DNA of 64,000 nt from DATHTS01 sp965219305 (GTDB lineage: Bacteria > Acidobacteriota > Blastocatellia > Pyrinomonadales > Pyrinomonadaceae), in the NCBI GenBank assembly GCA_965219305.1, contig OZ244725.1, forward strand, positions 2,232,001 to 2,296,000, written 5' to 3'. Below, piece by piece: positions 52,084 through 60,571 of this stretch. The position numbers were made by a program, and so were the translations under genes. Within the stretch, counting starts at the first letter, position 1; each line of letters starts with the position of its first letter. Below the pieces are notes generated by a model. The model saw only the letters and a list, made by a program, of their open reading frames with translations. It made no database searches and was not told the origin of the DNA.

Positions 52084-53253
52084 ATGAAAAAACAGAACCA
52101 ATTAATTATAGGAAAAAAAATTAAGCAAAAGTTGAATAAACAACAACAGACGTTTAACCGGCTGATAAACAAACTGGAAAAATTGCAGTCGGAGAAAGAA
52201 AAAACCGCCAAGGATTTGAACGAAAAACTCGATTATTACGGCAAATATATCAGCCCTTTGGAAATAAAAATCTCATCTTTGCACAGCCGTTCGGCAAAGA
52301 TTTTTTATGAGTTTTATAAGACACGCGGGGAAAAACTTTCGGATATTGACAAAGAAGCGTTGAAGGCGATGATAACGGCGCAAATCAACCAGTTTTCAGA
52401 CTTCAGCCGCGAAGAATATGATGATGAATTAAAGGAAATCATTGAATTTCTCGAAGGCGAAAGTTACGAAGAACTGGTCGAATCGGATTTTCAGGCGATA
52501 AAAAACGATATGTCGGAAACATTTAAAGAGATGGGTTTCGACGTTGACCTCGACGATCTTAGTTCGGATCTGAGCGAAGAAGAGATAATCCGCAAAATGT
52601 TCGAGAAGGTCGGCAGCGTCAAAGAACAGATCGAAGACAAGGAAAACGCCGAACCGAAGCGCAAAAAGACGAAAAAACAGATCGAAAAAGAAGAACGCGA
52701 AAAAGAGGTCGAAGAAGCGAAACATAAAAGTATCGCCGGAATTTATAAAAGTCTGGCAAAAGTATTTCACCCGGATTTGGAACGCGACGCGGAAAAGCAA
52801 AAGGAAAAGGAAGTTTTGATGAAACGTCTGACCGCCGCTTACAAGGAAAATGATCTGCATACGCTGCTTGTTTTGGAGTTGGAATGGCTGCAAAAAGAAG
52901 AAGACGATCTTGAAAAATTGAGCGACGAAAAACTGAAAATATACAATCAGGCTTTGAAGGAACAAACCGAAGACCTCGAAGCCCAAATCTTTTTTACCGA
53001 ACAACACCCGCGTTATTTTCCGCTGCAAAAATACTTCAGCTTTTTCGGCGTTAAAGGTTTGAATTTGAAATCCGAAAAGAAAAAATTGGAAGAAAAAATA
53101 AAATGGATGGAATCCGACATTGAAGATTTGACGAGCCGCGGCAAGATCGGCAAGTTGAATGAAATTCTCGGCATCGTAAAAGACCAATTGAGAAATGAGG
53201 ATGTTTTCGGAAATATCAGGATCGAAGATTTACTGGAAAATTTATTTGAATAA
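52084..53253 (+). CDS. Long coiled-coil J-domain protein
   Basis: This 389-residue, very charged protein is mostly coiled-coil (about 1-75, 195-225, 270-380). Around 218-265 it has IYKSLAKVFHPDLERD and later TAAYKENDL: a J-domain with the HPD motif at 229-231, the part that stimulates DnaK's ATPase. Upstream acidic stretches (DDLSSDLSEEE) are unusual. It is likely a cytosolic co-chaperone with a dedicated client or scaffold role. It stands alone, and its ATG has no Shine-Dalgarno. Confidence 0.82.
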   Translation: MKKQNQLIIGKKIKQKLNKQQQTFNRLINKLEKLQSEKEKTAKDLNEKLDYYGKYISPLEIKISSLHSRSAKIFYEFYKTRGEKLSDIDKEALKAMITAQINQFSDFSREEYDDELKEIIEFLEGESYEELVESDFQAIKNDMSETFKEMGFDVDLDDLSSDLSEEEIIRKMFEKVGSVKEQIEDKENAEPKRKKTKKQIEKEEREKEVEEAKHKSIAGIYKSLAKVFHPDLERDAEKQKEKEVLMKRLTAAYKENDLHTLLVLELEWLQKEEDDLEKLSDEKLKIYNQALKEQTEDLEAQIFFTEQHPRYFPLQKYFSFFGVKGLNLKSEKKKLEEKIKWMESDIEDLTSRGKIGKLNEILGIVKDQLRNEDVFGNIRIEDLLENLFE

Positions 53254-53278
53254 AGTCAGATTTTACGGTAATTAGTTA

Positions 53279-53287
53279 TGCTATAAT
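53279..53287 (+). promoter_or_regulatory. Extended -10 promoter, near-leaderless start
   Basis: TGCTATAAT is a perfect extended -10 element. Transcription would begin at about 53294, leaving only about 4 bases before ATG 53298, so the antitoxin mRNA is probably leaderless. Confidence 0.55.
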
Positions 53288-53297
53288 TTTCAGTATT

Positions 53298-53528
53298 ATG
53301 GGACAGATAACGATTGAAATTCCGCAGAAATTGAATCGAACTTACCGTTTTGTCTCCGAAGATTCGGCGGAAAAAGTTTTGTCGAATCTCGACCAAATGG
53401 CAAAACAGGAAAACTCGGTCGAAGATGAGGAGATTTTAGGATTATGGGCTGACCGTGAAGAATCGGTCGAAGAAATTGCGCGTGATTTGCGGAAAAAGAC
53501 AAACAACAGGTCATTGAAAAATGATTGA
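53298..53528 (+). CDS. Antitoxin-like protein of a broken VapBC pair
   Basis: This 76-residue protein has a beta-hairpin start (MGQITIEIPQKLNRTYRF) like AbrB/DUF-type antitoxins, then an acidic, helical C-terminal half (EESVEEIARDLRKK). It overlaps the damaged PIN-domain gene by 8 bases. The antitoxin frame is intact while the toxin is not, a common end state of toxin-antitoxin decay. No Shine-Dalgarno is visible, in line with the near-leaderless promoter. Confidence 0.7.
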   Translation: MGQITIEIPQKLNRTYRFVSEDSAEKVLSNLDQMAKQENSVEDEEILGLWADREESVEEIARDLRKKTNNRSLKND

Positions 53529-53893
53529 GTATCTGATTGACATTAATATTTTCATTGCCATTCTTATAAGGCGACTTGAATCTAAAATTGTTTGTTGAAA
53601 ACTTATCTTGTGCGCTTGATGCGACTGTTTATGCGGAACTTATAAAAGGCTCGAAAAACAAACCGGAAATTCAAAAAATCGAAAAATATCTCTTGCGATT
53701 CGATTTAATTCATTTTGATAAATCTGTTTCATAAAGAACACTTCAATTAATTCGCATTTATTCAAAAAGTCATAATTTAATGTTCCGCGATGCAATTATT
53801 GCCGCGACGTGTTTGGAAAATGATTTGACGTTGATAACATACAATGTCAAAGATTTTCGATTTATTAAAGGATTGAAATATCAGAAATCTTGA
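53521..53893 (+). pseudogene. PIN-domain toxin (VapC) pseudogene
   Basis: It starts MIEYLIDINIFIAIL, with the first PIN Asp, then a frameshift at about 53570-53600 moves the coding sequence to another frame (LFVENLSCALDATVYAELIK, RDAIIAATCLENDLTLITYN, VKDFRFI), and an in-frame TAA at about 53732 (SVS then RTLQ) interrupts it again. The PIN pattern of E(LIKG), RDAIIAA and TYNVKDF is recognisable. Two lesions make an active toxin unlikely. Confidence 0.85.
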
Positions 53894-53895
53894 AA

Positions 53896-54954
53896 ATGAA
53901 ACCTTTCAAAGTAAGAAATATCGAAATCAATCCGCCGCTCGTGCTGTCGCCGATGGCGGGTGTGACGGATTACACTTTTCGGCGTTTGATCAAGCGGCGC
54001 GGCGGTGTCGGTCTGTCGGTGTCTGAATTTATTTCGGTCGAGGGTTTGACGCGGCATAATCCGAAGGCGAAGCGGCAGATGAAATTTGCCGAGGAAGAAC
54101 GCCCATTTGCGGTGCAGATTTTCGGCGGCGAAGTGAATCGGATGGCGTTGGGCGCAGAGATGGCGGAAGAGGTCGGCGCGGATATTTTGGATGTCAATTG
54201 CGGTTGTCCCGCGCCGAAGGTCGTTAAAAAAGGCGGCGGTTCAGGACTTTTAAAAGATTTGCCGAATCTGGAGACGATCTTGACGGAGATCAAAAAATCT
54301 ATTTCGATCCCGCTGACGTTGAAGATTCGCACGGGTTTTTCCGACGCGACGATCAACGCCGTCGAAGTGGCGAAAATGGCGGAACAATGCGGCGTTGAGC
54401 ATATTCAGGTTCACGGTCGGACGCGCGAACAAGGTTATAAAGGTGAGGCGAATTGGGACATTATCAAAGCGGTTAAAGAAGCCGTGAAAATCCCCGTTTC
54501 GGGCAACGGCGATGTAACGAGCGTAAAATTTGCGCTCGAAAAATTCAAAGAAACGGGCGTTGACGGAATTTTGATCGGACGCGGCGCGATGCAGAATCCT
54601 TGGATATTCCGGCAGATTGACGACGCTTTAAACGGGCGCGAAATTTATCAACCGGATTTGGAAGAGAAAAAAGACGTTCTACTCGAATTTTTTGAGATGG
54701 TGCAGGAAGAAATGCCCGAAAAAGCCGCGCTCGGCAAAATGAAGCAACTCGCCGGACATTTCACGAAAGGCTTGCGCGGCGGCGCATTATTTCGTCAGAC
54801 GCTTTATCATTCGCATTCGGCGCAGGAAATTTTAGACAATATTTCCGCTTATTTTCAAACTATCGAAGAATACCAGACATTCGGCGACGGCGTTGTTGAA
54901 GCGGATTCAGATGACGATTTCACATTAAATTCCTGTGATGCGGCGGCGAACTGA
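53896..54954 (+). CDS. dusB: tRNA-dihydrouridine synthase
   Basis: This 352-residue flavoenzyme reduces uridine to dihydrouridine in tRNA D-loops. LSPMAGVTDYTFR (about 17-29), the catalytic Cys in NCGCPAPKVVKKGGGSGLL (about 98), KIRTGF, HGRTREQGYKG and LIGRGAMQNPWIF are all present; the helical C-terminal domain runs to about 325. The order and the NCGCP motif best match DusB. It starts 2 bases after the PIN pseudogene. Confidence 0.94.
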   Translation: MKPFKVRNIEINPPLVLSPMAGVTDYTFRRLIKRRGGVGLSVSEFISVEGLTRHNPKAKRQMKFAEEERPFAVQIFGGEVNRMALGAEMAEEVGADILDVNCGCPAPKVVKKGGGSGLLKDLPNLETILTEIKKSISIPLTLKIRTGFSDATINAVEVAKMAEQCGVEHIQVHGRTREQGYKGEANWDIIKAVKEAVKIPVSGNGDVTSVKFALEKFKETGVDGILIGRGAMQNPWIFRQIDDALNGREIYQPDLEEKKDVLLEFFEMVQEEMPEKAALGKMKQLAGHFTKGLRGGALFRQTLYHSHSAQEILDNISAYFQTIEEYQTFGDGVVEADSDDDFTLNSCDAAAN

Positions 54955-55027
54955 AATTTTGCTTGCCTTATTAAGTAAAAGTGCTGTAATGTAGCTTTTA
55001 TCGTTTGATTTCTATCAAGATAAATAT

Positions 55028-55870
55028 ATGAAAATTTATAAATCCGCAGTACTTTTTGTGCTTTTTATCGAACTTTTGTCTGCTTCTGTTTTCGCTCAGA
55101 AAATGAAAGCCGAAGATATTCTGGCAAAACATCTCGATTCAATCGGAACTGCCGAAGTTCGCTCGAAAAATACGAGTAGAGTTATCGTCGGCGAAGCGGC
55201 GGTTAACTTTATCTCGCCGAAAAATTTACCCGCAAAAGGCAGAATCGTGATGGCTTCCGCCGGAATGAAAAACTTTTGGGGATTGAATTTAAATGCCGTT
55301 GATTACCCGTTTGAAAAATTCAGTTATGACGGAAAAAAGGTAAAGGCTGCTTATGTCAGAGTCGGTCAGCGTTCGCCATTGGGAAATTTTATTCTCTCGA
55401 ATAATATGTTGATGGAAGAAAGTATGCTCGGCGGAACGCTTTCAACTTCGTGGGTTTTGATAAATCCGTCGGAGCAAAAATTAAAAATCTCTTTTGACGG
55501 AACAAAAAAAATTGACGGCAAAGAAACTTATGTCCTCGGTTATTCACCGAAGGGCGATGTGAATGTGCAGTTTTATTTCGATAAAGAAACTTTTCGTCAC
55601 GTTCGCACACAATATAACCGAATTTTCTCTGCCGCAGCGGGATTAACGCCGGAGACATCTTCACGGCAAAACGAAACACGACTGAAGGTTACAGAAAATT
55701 TTTCGGATTACAAAGAAGAAAGCGGTATGACTTTGCCGCATAAATATGATTTGCAATATTCTGTTTCAGGAACACGCGGCGCAACCGAAATTGAATGGAA
55801 TTTTGTTATCAGCGGATTTTTATTCAATCAACCGCTTGAGGAAAGCACGTTTGATGCCGAAGCTAACTAG
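55028..55870 (+). CDS. Exported outer-membrane-lipoprotein-sorting-like protein
   Basis: This 280-residue exported protein has a signal peptide (about 1-23, SVFAQ) and a predominantly beta body with regular strand-turn-strand pattern (KFSYDGKKVKAAYVRV, KISFDGTKKIDGKETYVLGY, VQFYFDKETFRHVRTQYNRI), similar in style to LolA/LolB-fold (DUF-type) lipid binders and to the gene at 56412. No Cys lipobox follows the signal. It begins a run of three secreted proteins with short gaps (12 and 82 bases). Confidence 0.72.
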   Translation: MKIYKSAVLFVLFIELLSASVFAQKMKAEDILAKHLDSIGTAEVRSKNTSRVIVGEAAVNFISPKNLPAKGRIVMASAGMKNFWGLNLNAVDYPFEKFSYDGKKVKAAYVRVGQRSPLGNFILSNNMLMEESMLGGTLSTSWVLINPSEQKLKISFDGTKKIDGKETYVLGYSPKGDVNVQFYFDKETFRHVRTQYNRIFSAAAGLTPETSSRQNETRLKVTENFSDYKEESGMTLPHKYDLQYSVSGTRGATEIEWNFVISGFLFNQPLEESTFDAEAN

Positions 55871-55882
55871 ATAACGGAAATT

Positions 55883-56329
55883 ATGAAAAAGTATATTTCA
55901 ATCGTGTTTTTTTTACTGTGTCTCACGACTTTGAATTTCGCACAAACGAAAACGACGCAAAAATCGGCGAATGATTTACAGATAATAAAAAATTCTCCTG
56001 CTTATGCCGAAGTGCTTTTGAAAAAAGTTGCGCTTGAAGCCGGGATCGAAGATTTGTTGGTAAGTTATACGGAAGAGTTTCCGAAAGTAAAACAACTCCG
56101 GTTTAAATTGGATTTGACGAACAAATATTTAGAGAAAATTTTAGCGGTCAAGCCGTCGGAATTCTCTAAATTGAGTGAAGCACTCGGCAAACTAATCGCT
56201 CAGAAAATAGAATATGATGCGGAACTCGCCTCACTACGGAAAGATTACAGCGACGATTATGCGGACGTAAAACGCGCGAAACGCAAGGTCGAAGTTTATG
56301 AGAAAGCTATTGATGAAATCTTACAGTAA
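55883..56329 (+). CDS. Small exported helical protein
   Basis: This 148-residue exported protein has a signal peptide about 1-20 (LNFAQ), followed by helical, charged sequence (YSDDYADVKRAKRKVEVYEK) typical of periplasmic coiled-coil proteins. No known motif. It lies 12 bases after the LolA-like protein, so the two are probably co-transcribed. Confidence 0.68.
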   Translation: MKKYISIVFFLLCLTTLNFAQTKTTQKSANDLQIIKNSPAYAEVLLKKVALEAGIEDLLVSYTEEFPKVKQLRFKLDLTNKYLEKILAVKPSEFSKLSEALGKLIAQKIEYDAELASLRKDYSDDYADVKRAKRKVEVYEKAIDEILQ

Positions 56330-56411
56330 AAAGTTTAGATTTTTTCAGGCAAACTCCGGCTTGATTATGTCATCTGCTGAATAACTCAAAATACTCTTCC
56401 TTTTTAATCAA

Positions 56412-57938
56412 ATGAAAAAATTTGTTGTCACATTTTTATTCGTCGGTCTGTGTTTCGTTTTAGCCGGAGAAATCTCCGCACAATCTCCGCAGAAAATTTT
56501 GAAAGCGGCGGAAAAAGTTCTCGGCGGGAAAAAGAACATCGAAAAAGTTTCATCGCGGCAGAAAAAAGGTTTGATAACCAGATTAAAAGACGGTGCGGAA
56601 GGCAATTTTATGATGCAGAGTGCCGCGCCGGCTTTTTATAACGAGTTTTACGACTTCGACGGTTTTGAAGTCGAAGCCGGGTTTAACGGAAAGTCGGGTT
56701 GGATACGCGATTCGCGTGAAGGTTTAAAAACATTTGTCGGTGATGAAAGCCGTGATTTCCAAACTTTAGCGGATTTCAGAAATACTTTGTGGCTCGATTA
56801 CAAACAAGATAAATCGAAACTCACGTCCGGCGGACAGACAATAATAGATGGAAACCGTCTCAACGTAATTCTTTTGACAACGGCGAAAGGTGTTCCGATA
56901 AAATTGTATTTCGGCGCGGGGACGAATCTTTTGCTGCGCGAAGAAATTCCTCTCGGCGATACGATGCAGACGTTTGATTATTCTGATTATCGTTCGGTAA
57001 CGGGCGTAAAGGAAGCATTTAAGGTGAGAATTACGAACGGCGAAGATGCGTATGAAATTCGTTTCGACCAGATCGAACACAACAAACAAATCGCCGAATC
57101 CGAATTTAATTTCCCGAATACCTCCAATGAACCTCTGCCCGACATCGCAAAACTTTTGGGCGAATTACAGGCGAACGAAGACAAATTTGAAGAAATTCTC
57201 GAAAATTATTCCTACACGCAGAAAGTAATCAGCCGGGAAATTTCCGACAAAGGACAGCTTCGTGAGACAGAATCGGAAACAAATCAACTTTCGTTCTACA
57301 AAGGTTATCGAATCATCCGTAAAATTGAGAAAAACGGCAAACCGTTAACGCCCGAACAGCAAAAAGACGAGGACAAAGAAGTTGAAAAGCGGGTTGCCGA
57401 AATCGAAAAACAGATTGCCAAAGATGAAGCCAAAGCCGTTAAACAAGCAGCGACGGGAACGCCTGATGAAGAAAGCAACCGAATTTCGATTGCCGAAGTT
57501 TTGCGCGCATCGAATTTGATAAATCCGCGCCGCGAACGCTTAAAAGGACGCGACGTGATCGTTTTCGATTTCGAGCCGAATCCGAATTTTAATTTTGATA
57601 AGGCAAAAAGTTTTCTGAAATTTTTCGGCAAAACGGCGGGCGTGATGTGGATTGACGAACAGGACAAACAGGTCGCCAGAATCGAAGCGGTTTTGGCGGA
57701 CAGTTATAAAGTCGGCGGCGGTTTGTTGGCAAAGCTGCGTCAAGGCGCGTCGTTCACGCTCGAACAGGAACGAGTCAACGATGAAATTTGGCTGCCGTCT
57801 TCTGTTGATATAAATCTTTCCGTGCGCGTTTTACTTTTCAAAAATATCGCGGTCAATCAAGTAATAAAATCTTATAACTACCGCAAATTCAATACGGAAG
57901 TAAAAGATGCAACGATTGACGAAATAAAAATCCCGTGA
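56412..57938 (+). CDS. Exported two-part beta-rich protein, unknown
   Basis: This 508-residue exported protein has a signal peptide about 1-23 (ISAQS) and an N-terminal LolA-like or outer-membrane-lipoprotein-sorting-type half (about 25-230), then a charged helical spacer (about 290-350, with KDEDKEVEKRVAEIEKQIAK) and a second, similar beta half (about 365-505). The duplicated lipid-binding-like fold, joined by a coiled spacer, is unusual. It belongs to a run of secreted genes from 55028. Function unknown. Confidence 0.72.
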   Translation: MKKFVVTFLFVGLCFVLAGEISAQSPQKILKAAEKVLGGKKNIEKVSSRQKKGLITRLKDGAEGNFMMQSAAPAFYNEFYDFDGFEVEAGFNGKSGWIRDSREGLKTFVGDESRDFQTLADFRNTLWLDYKQDKSKLTSGGQTIIDGNRLNVILLTTAKGVPIKLYFGAGTNLLLREEIPLGDTMQTFDYSDYRSVTGVKEAFKVRITNGEDAYEIRFDQIEHNKQIAESEFNFPNTSNEPLPDIAKLLGELQANEDKFEEILENYSYTQKVISREISDKGQLRETESETNQLSFYKGYRIIRKIEKNGKPLTPEQQKDEDKEVEKRVAEIEKQIAKDEAKAVKQAATGTPDEESNRISIAEVLRASNLINPRRERLKGRDVIVFDFEPNPNFNFDKAKSFLKFFGKTAGVMWIDEQDKQVARIEAVLADSYKVGGGLLAKLRQGASFTLEQERVNDEIWLPSSVDINLSVRVLLFKNIAVNQVIKSYNYRKFNTEVKDATIDEIKIP

Positions 57939-57994
57939 CAATTCAAAATTCTGTAATGTTAAATCAGCCGTATTTGTGGTAATAATTGTATTTT

Positions 57995-58942
57995 ATGCGA
58001 ATACTTGTTACAGGCGGCGCAGGATTTATAGGCTCACACCTTTGCGAGCGGCTTTTAAATGAAGGAAACGAGGTTATTTGTCTCGATAATTTTTTTACAG
58101 GTTCGCGGCGGAATATTCTTCATCTGCTCGATAATTATAATTTTGAGCTTATACGGCACGACGTAACCGAACCGATCTTGCTCGAAGTTGAACAAATCTA
58201 CAATTTCGCGTGTCCGGCTTCACCGATTCACTATCAATATAACCCGGTAAAAACAGTTAAAACGAGTGTGATGGGCGCAATCAATATGCTCGGAATGGCG
58301 AAGCGCGTTAAAGCGCGGATTCTTCAGGCTTCGACATCGGAAGTTTACGGCGACCCGGAAGTTCACCCGCAGACGGAAAATTACTGGGGAAATGTAAATC
58401 CGATAGGTCTTCGTTCCTGTTACGATGAATCCAAACGCGTAGCGGAAACTTTAATGATGGATTATCATCGTCAAAGTAATGTTGATACGCGAATCGCTCG
58501 TATTTTCAACACTTACGGTCCGAAAATGCATCCGAATGACGGGCGCGTCGTATCCAATTTTATCGTTCAGGCACTTAGCGGCGATTATTTAACGATTTAC
58601 GGAAGCGGTGAACAAACTCGTTCTTTTTGTTATATTGACGATTTGATCGAAGGCTTTATTCGTTTGATGAATACCGAAGCCGAAGGCATTCATCTGCCTG
58701 TAAATATGGGAAATCCGGGCGAATTTACGATGAATGAACTGGCGGAAGAAGTCGCCAAAGTAGTCGGCAAAAAAGTAAAAATCAAGCATATGCCGTTGCC
58801 GCAGGATGATCCGAAACAGCGTCAACCCGACATTACGCGGGCGCGGGAACTGCTCGGTTGGCAGCCGGAAATAAATCTGACGGAAGGTTTAGAAAAAACG
58901 GCTGCATATTTTATTGAGAGAATCAAAGAACGAAGAAAATGA
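57995..58942 (+). CDS. UDP-glucuronate decarboxylase (UDP-xylose synthase)
   Basis: This 315-residue extended SDR oxidises and decarboxylates UDP-glucuronate to UDP-xylose, for surface glycans. The motif GGAGFIGSHLCE (about 7-18), ASTSEVYGDPEVHPQ, catalytic Tyr and Lys in YDESKR, and RIFNTYGPKMHPNDGRVVSNF are the UXS hallmarks. ATG 57995 fits the conserved MRILVTGGAG start; the longer frame from 57986 does not. It overlaps the NADH dehydrogenase gene by four bases (ATGA), an unexpected partner. Confidence 0.94.
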   Translation: MRILVTGGAGFIGSHLCERLLNEGNEVICLDNFFTGSRRNILHLLDNYNFELIRHDVTEPILLEVEQIYNFACPASPIHYQYNPVKTVKTSVMGAINMLGMAKRVKARILQASTSEVYGDPEVHPQTENYWGNVNPIGLRSCYDESKRVAETLMMDYHRQSNVDTRIARIFNTYGPKMHPNDGRVVSNFIVQALSGDYLTIYGSGEQTRSFCYIDDLIEGFIRLMNTEAEGIHLPVNMGNPGEFTMNELAEEVAKVVGKKVKIKHMPLPQDDPKQRQPDITRARELLGWQPEINLTEGLEKTAAYFIERIKERRK

Positions 58943-60285
58943 AAGGTGATCCGAAAATTGTAGTTATCGGCGGCGGTTTCGGCGGTTTGGAAGCGGCGAA
59001 ACGATTATCAAATAAACCCGTCGAAGTAACGCTGATTGACAAGAAAAATCATCATACGTTTCAACCGCTTCTGTATCAGGTGGCGACCGCCGTTTTGTCG
59101 CCGGGCGAGATCGCTTCGCCGATTCGCCGGATTTTGCACAAAGCGAAAAATATCGAAGTTCTGCTCGGCGATGCGGTAAATTTTAATCTGGAAAATCAAA
59201 CCGTAATTCTGCACGACGGTTCGGAAGTCGAATTCGATTATCTGATTCTGGCGGCGGGCGCGCGGCATTCTTATTTCGGACACGATGAATGGGAGGATGC
59301 CGCGCCGGGATTGAAAACCATCGAAGACGCATTGGAGATTCGGCGGCGCGTTTTGCTCGCGTTTGAATTTGCCGAACGCGATGCGATTTTGACCGGAAAA
59401 CACGAACCATTAAATTTTGTCGTGGTCGGCGGCGGCGCGACGGGCGTTGAGCTTGCAGGCGCGATTGCCGGAATCGCGCGTCAGGCGTTGGCGAACGATT
59501 TCAAAGCGATTAACACGAAAAAAGCCAGAGTTTTTTTATACGAAGGTTCGGATAGAATTTTGAATAGTTTTTCACCGAAACTTTCCGAACGCGCGAAAAA
59601 GGATTTAGAAGATTTGGGTGTTGAAGTTCATCTCAACAGTTTTGTCACTGACTTGAAAGACGGCAACGTAAAAGTCGGCGAAAATTGGATCGAATGCGAC
59701 GTGGCGATTTGGGCGACGGGCGTTAAGGCATCGCATCTGGGCGAAGAAACCGGCGCGAAAACCGACAAAGCCGGACGCGTTTTCGTCGAAAAAGATTTGA
59801 GCGTGGCGGGCAACAAAAACATTTTCGTCATCGGCGATATGGCAAATCTGGAACAGGAAAACGGAAAACAAGTTCCCGGCGTTGCGCCCGCCGCGATTCA
59901 GATGGCGGACACGGCTTGCGAAAATATCTTAAACGATCTGAACAACAAACCGCGCAAAGATTTCAAATACTGGGACAAAGGTTCGATGGCGACAATCGGC
60001 AAAAGCCGCGCCATCGTCGAAGCCGGAAGTTTCAAATTAACCGGATTTTTAGCGTGGCTCGCGTGGCTGTTTATTCACGTCATTACGCTGATCGGTTTTC
60101 GCAATAAATTATACGTTCTGAGCGAATGGTTCTGGGCGTATCTGACGCGCGAACGAAGCGCGAGATTGATTACCGGCGATGCCAAGGAACTCGAAGACGC
60201 GCTTAAATTTCTCGAAGCAAAACCGATTAACAAAACGCCGAAGAAAATCATCCGAAATCCCGTCAAAGTTCGGGAAAAAGATTAG
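58939..60285 (+). CDS. ndh: Type II NADH dehydrogenase (NDH-2)
   Basis: This 448-residue membrane-associated flavoenzyme oxidises NADH and reduces quinone without pumping protons. FAD-binding GGGFGGLEAA (about 10-19), YQVATAVLSPGEIASPIR, NAD-binding GGGATGVELAG and GDMANLEQENGKQVPGVAPAAIQM are present. The C-terminal region (LTGFLAWLAWLFIHVITLIGFRN) has a hydrophobic membrane-associated helix, as is usual in this family. It overlaps the UXS gene by 4 bases; shared control is likely but the pairing has no known metabolic reason. Confidence 0.94.
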   Translation: MKGDPKIVVIGGGFGGLEAAKRLSNKPVEVTLIDKKNHHTFQPLLYQVATAVLSPGEIASPIRRILHKAKNIEVLLGDAVNFNLENQTVILHDGSEVEFDYLILAAGARHSYFGHDEWEDAAPGLKTIEDALEIRRRVLLAFEFAERDAILTGKHEPLNFVVVGGGATGVELAGAIAGIARQALANDFKAINTKKARVFLYEGSDRILNSFSPKLSERAKKDLEDLGVEVHLNSFVTDLKDGNVKVGENWIECDVAIWATGVKASHLGEETGAKTDKAGRVFVEKDLSVAGNKNIFVIGDMANLEQENGKQVPGVAPAAIQMADTACENILNDLNNKPRKDFKYWDKGSMATIGKSRAIVEAGSFKLTGFLAWLAWLFIHVITLIGFRNKLYVLSEWFWAYLTRERSARLITGDAKELEDALKFLEAKPINKTPKKIIRNPVKVREKD

Positions 60286-60571
60286 TTTTCTTTTTCACTG
60301 CCAAGTCCTGACTTTTAACCGCCAACTTTCATTTTTTCGCATTTCATAAAACCTGAAAATTTAATCCGGCTGCTGCCGTAATTATTTTTGACTAAAATTA
60401 AGCGATTTACAGATTCAAAACTATCAAAAACGAATATTCATTGACTTTCCGACGAAAAGTAAGTTATAAATAATTCGGTATAACAAAAACGAAATTCGGT
60501 TCAATACTAAGTTCGCTTTGTAAATCAAGCTTTTTGTTTATTGTCGAGTCTAAATATCGGAGAACAAGATT

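Noticed and set aside
52429..53187. Minus-strand Phe-rich 252-codon frame
   Set aside because: The Phe/Leu/Gln composition is the mirror image of Lys/Glu-rich coiled-coil codons on the plus strand.
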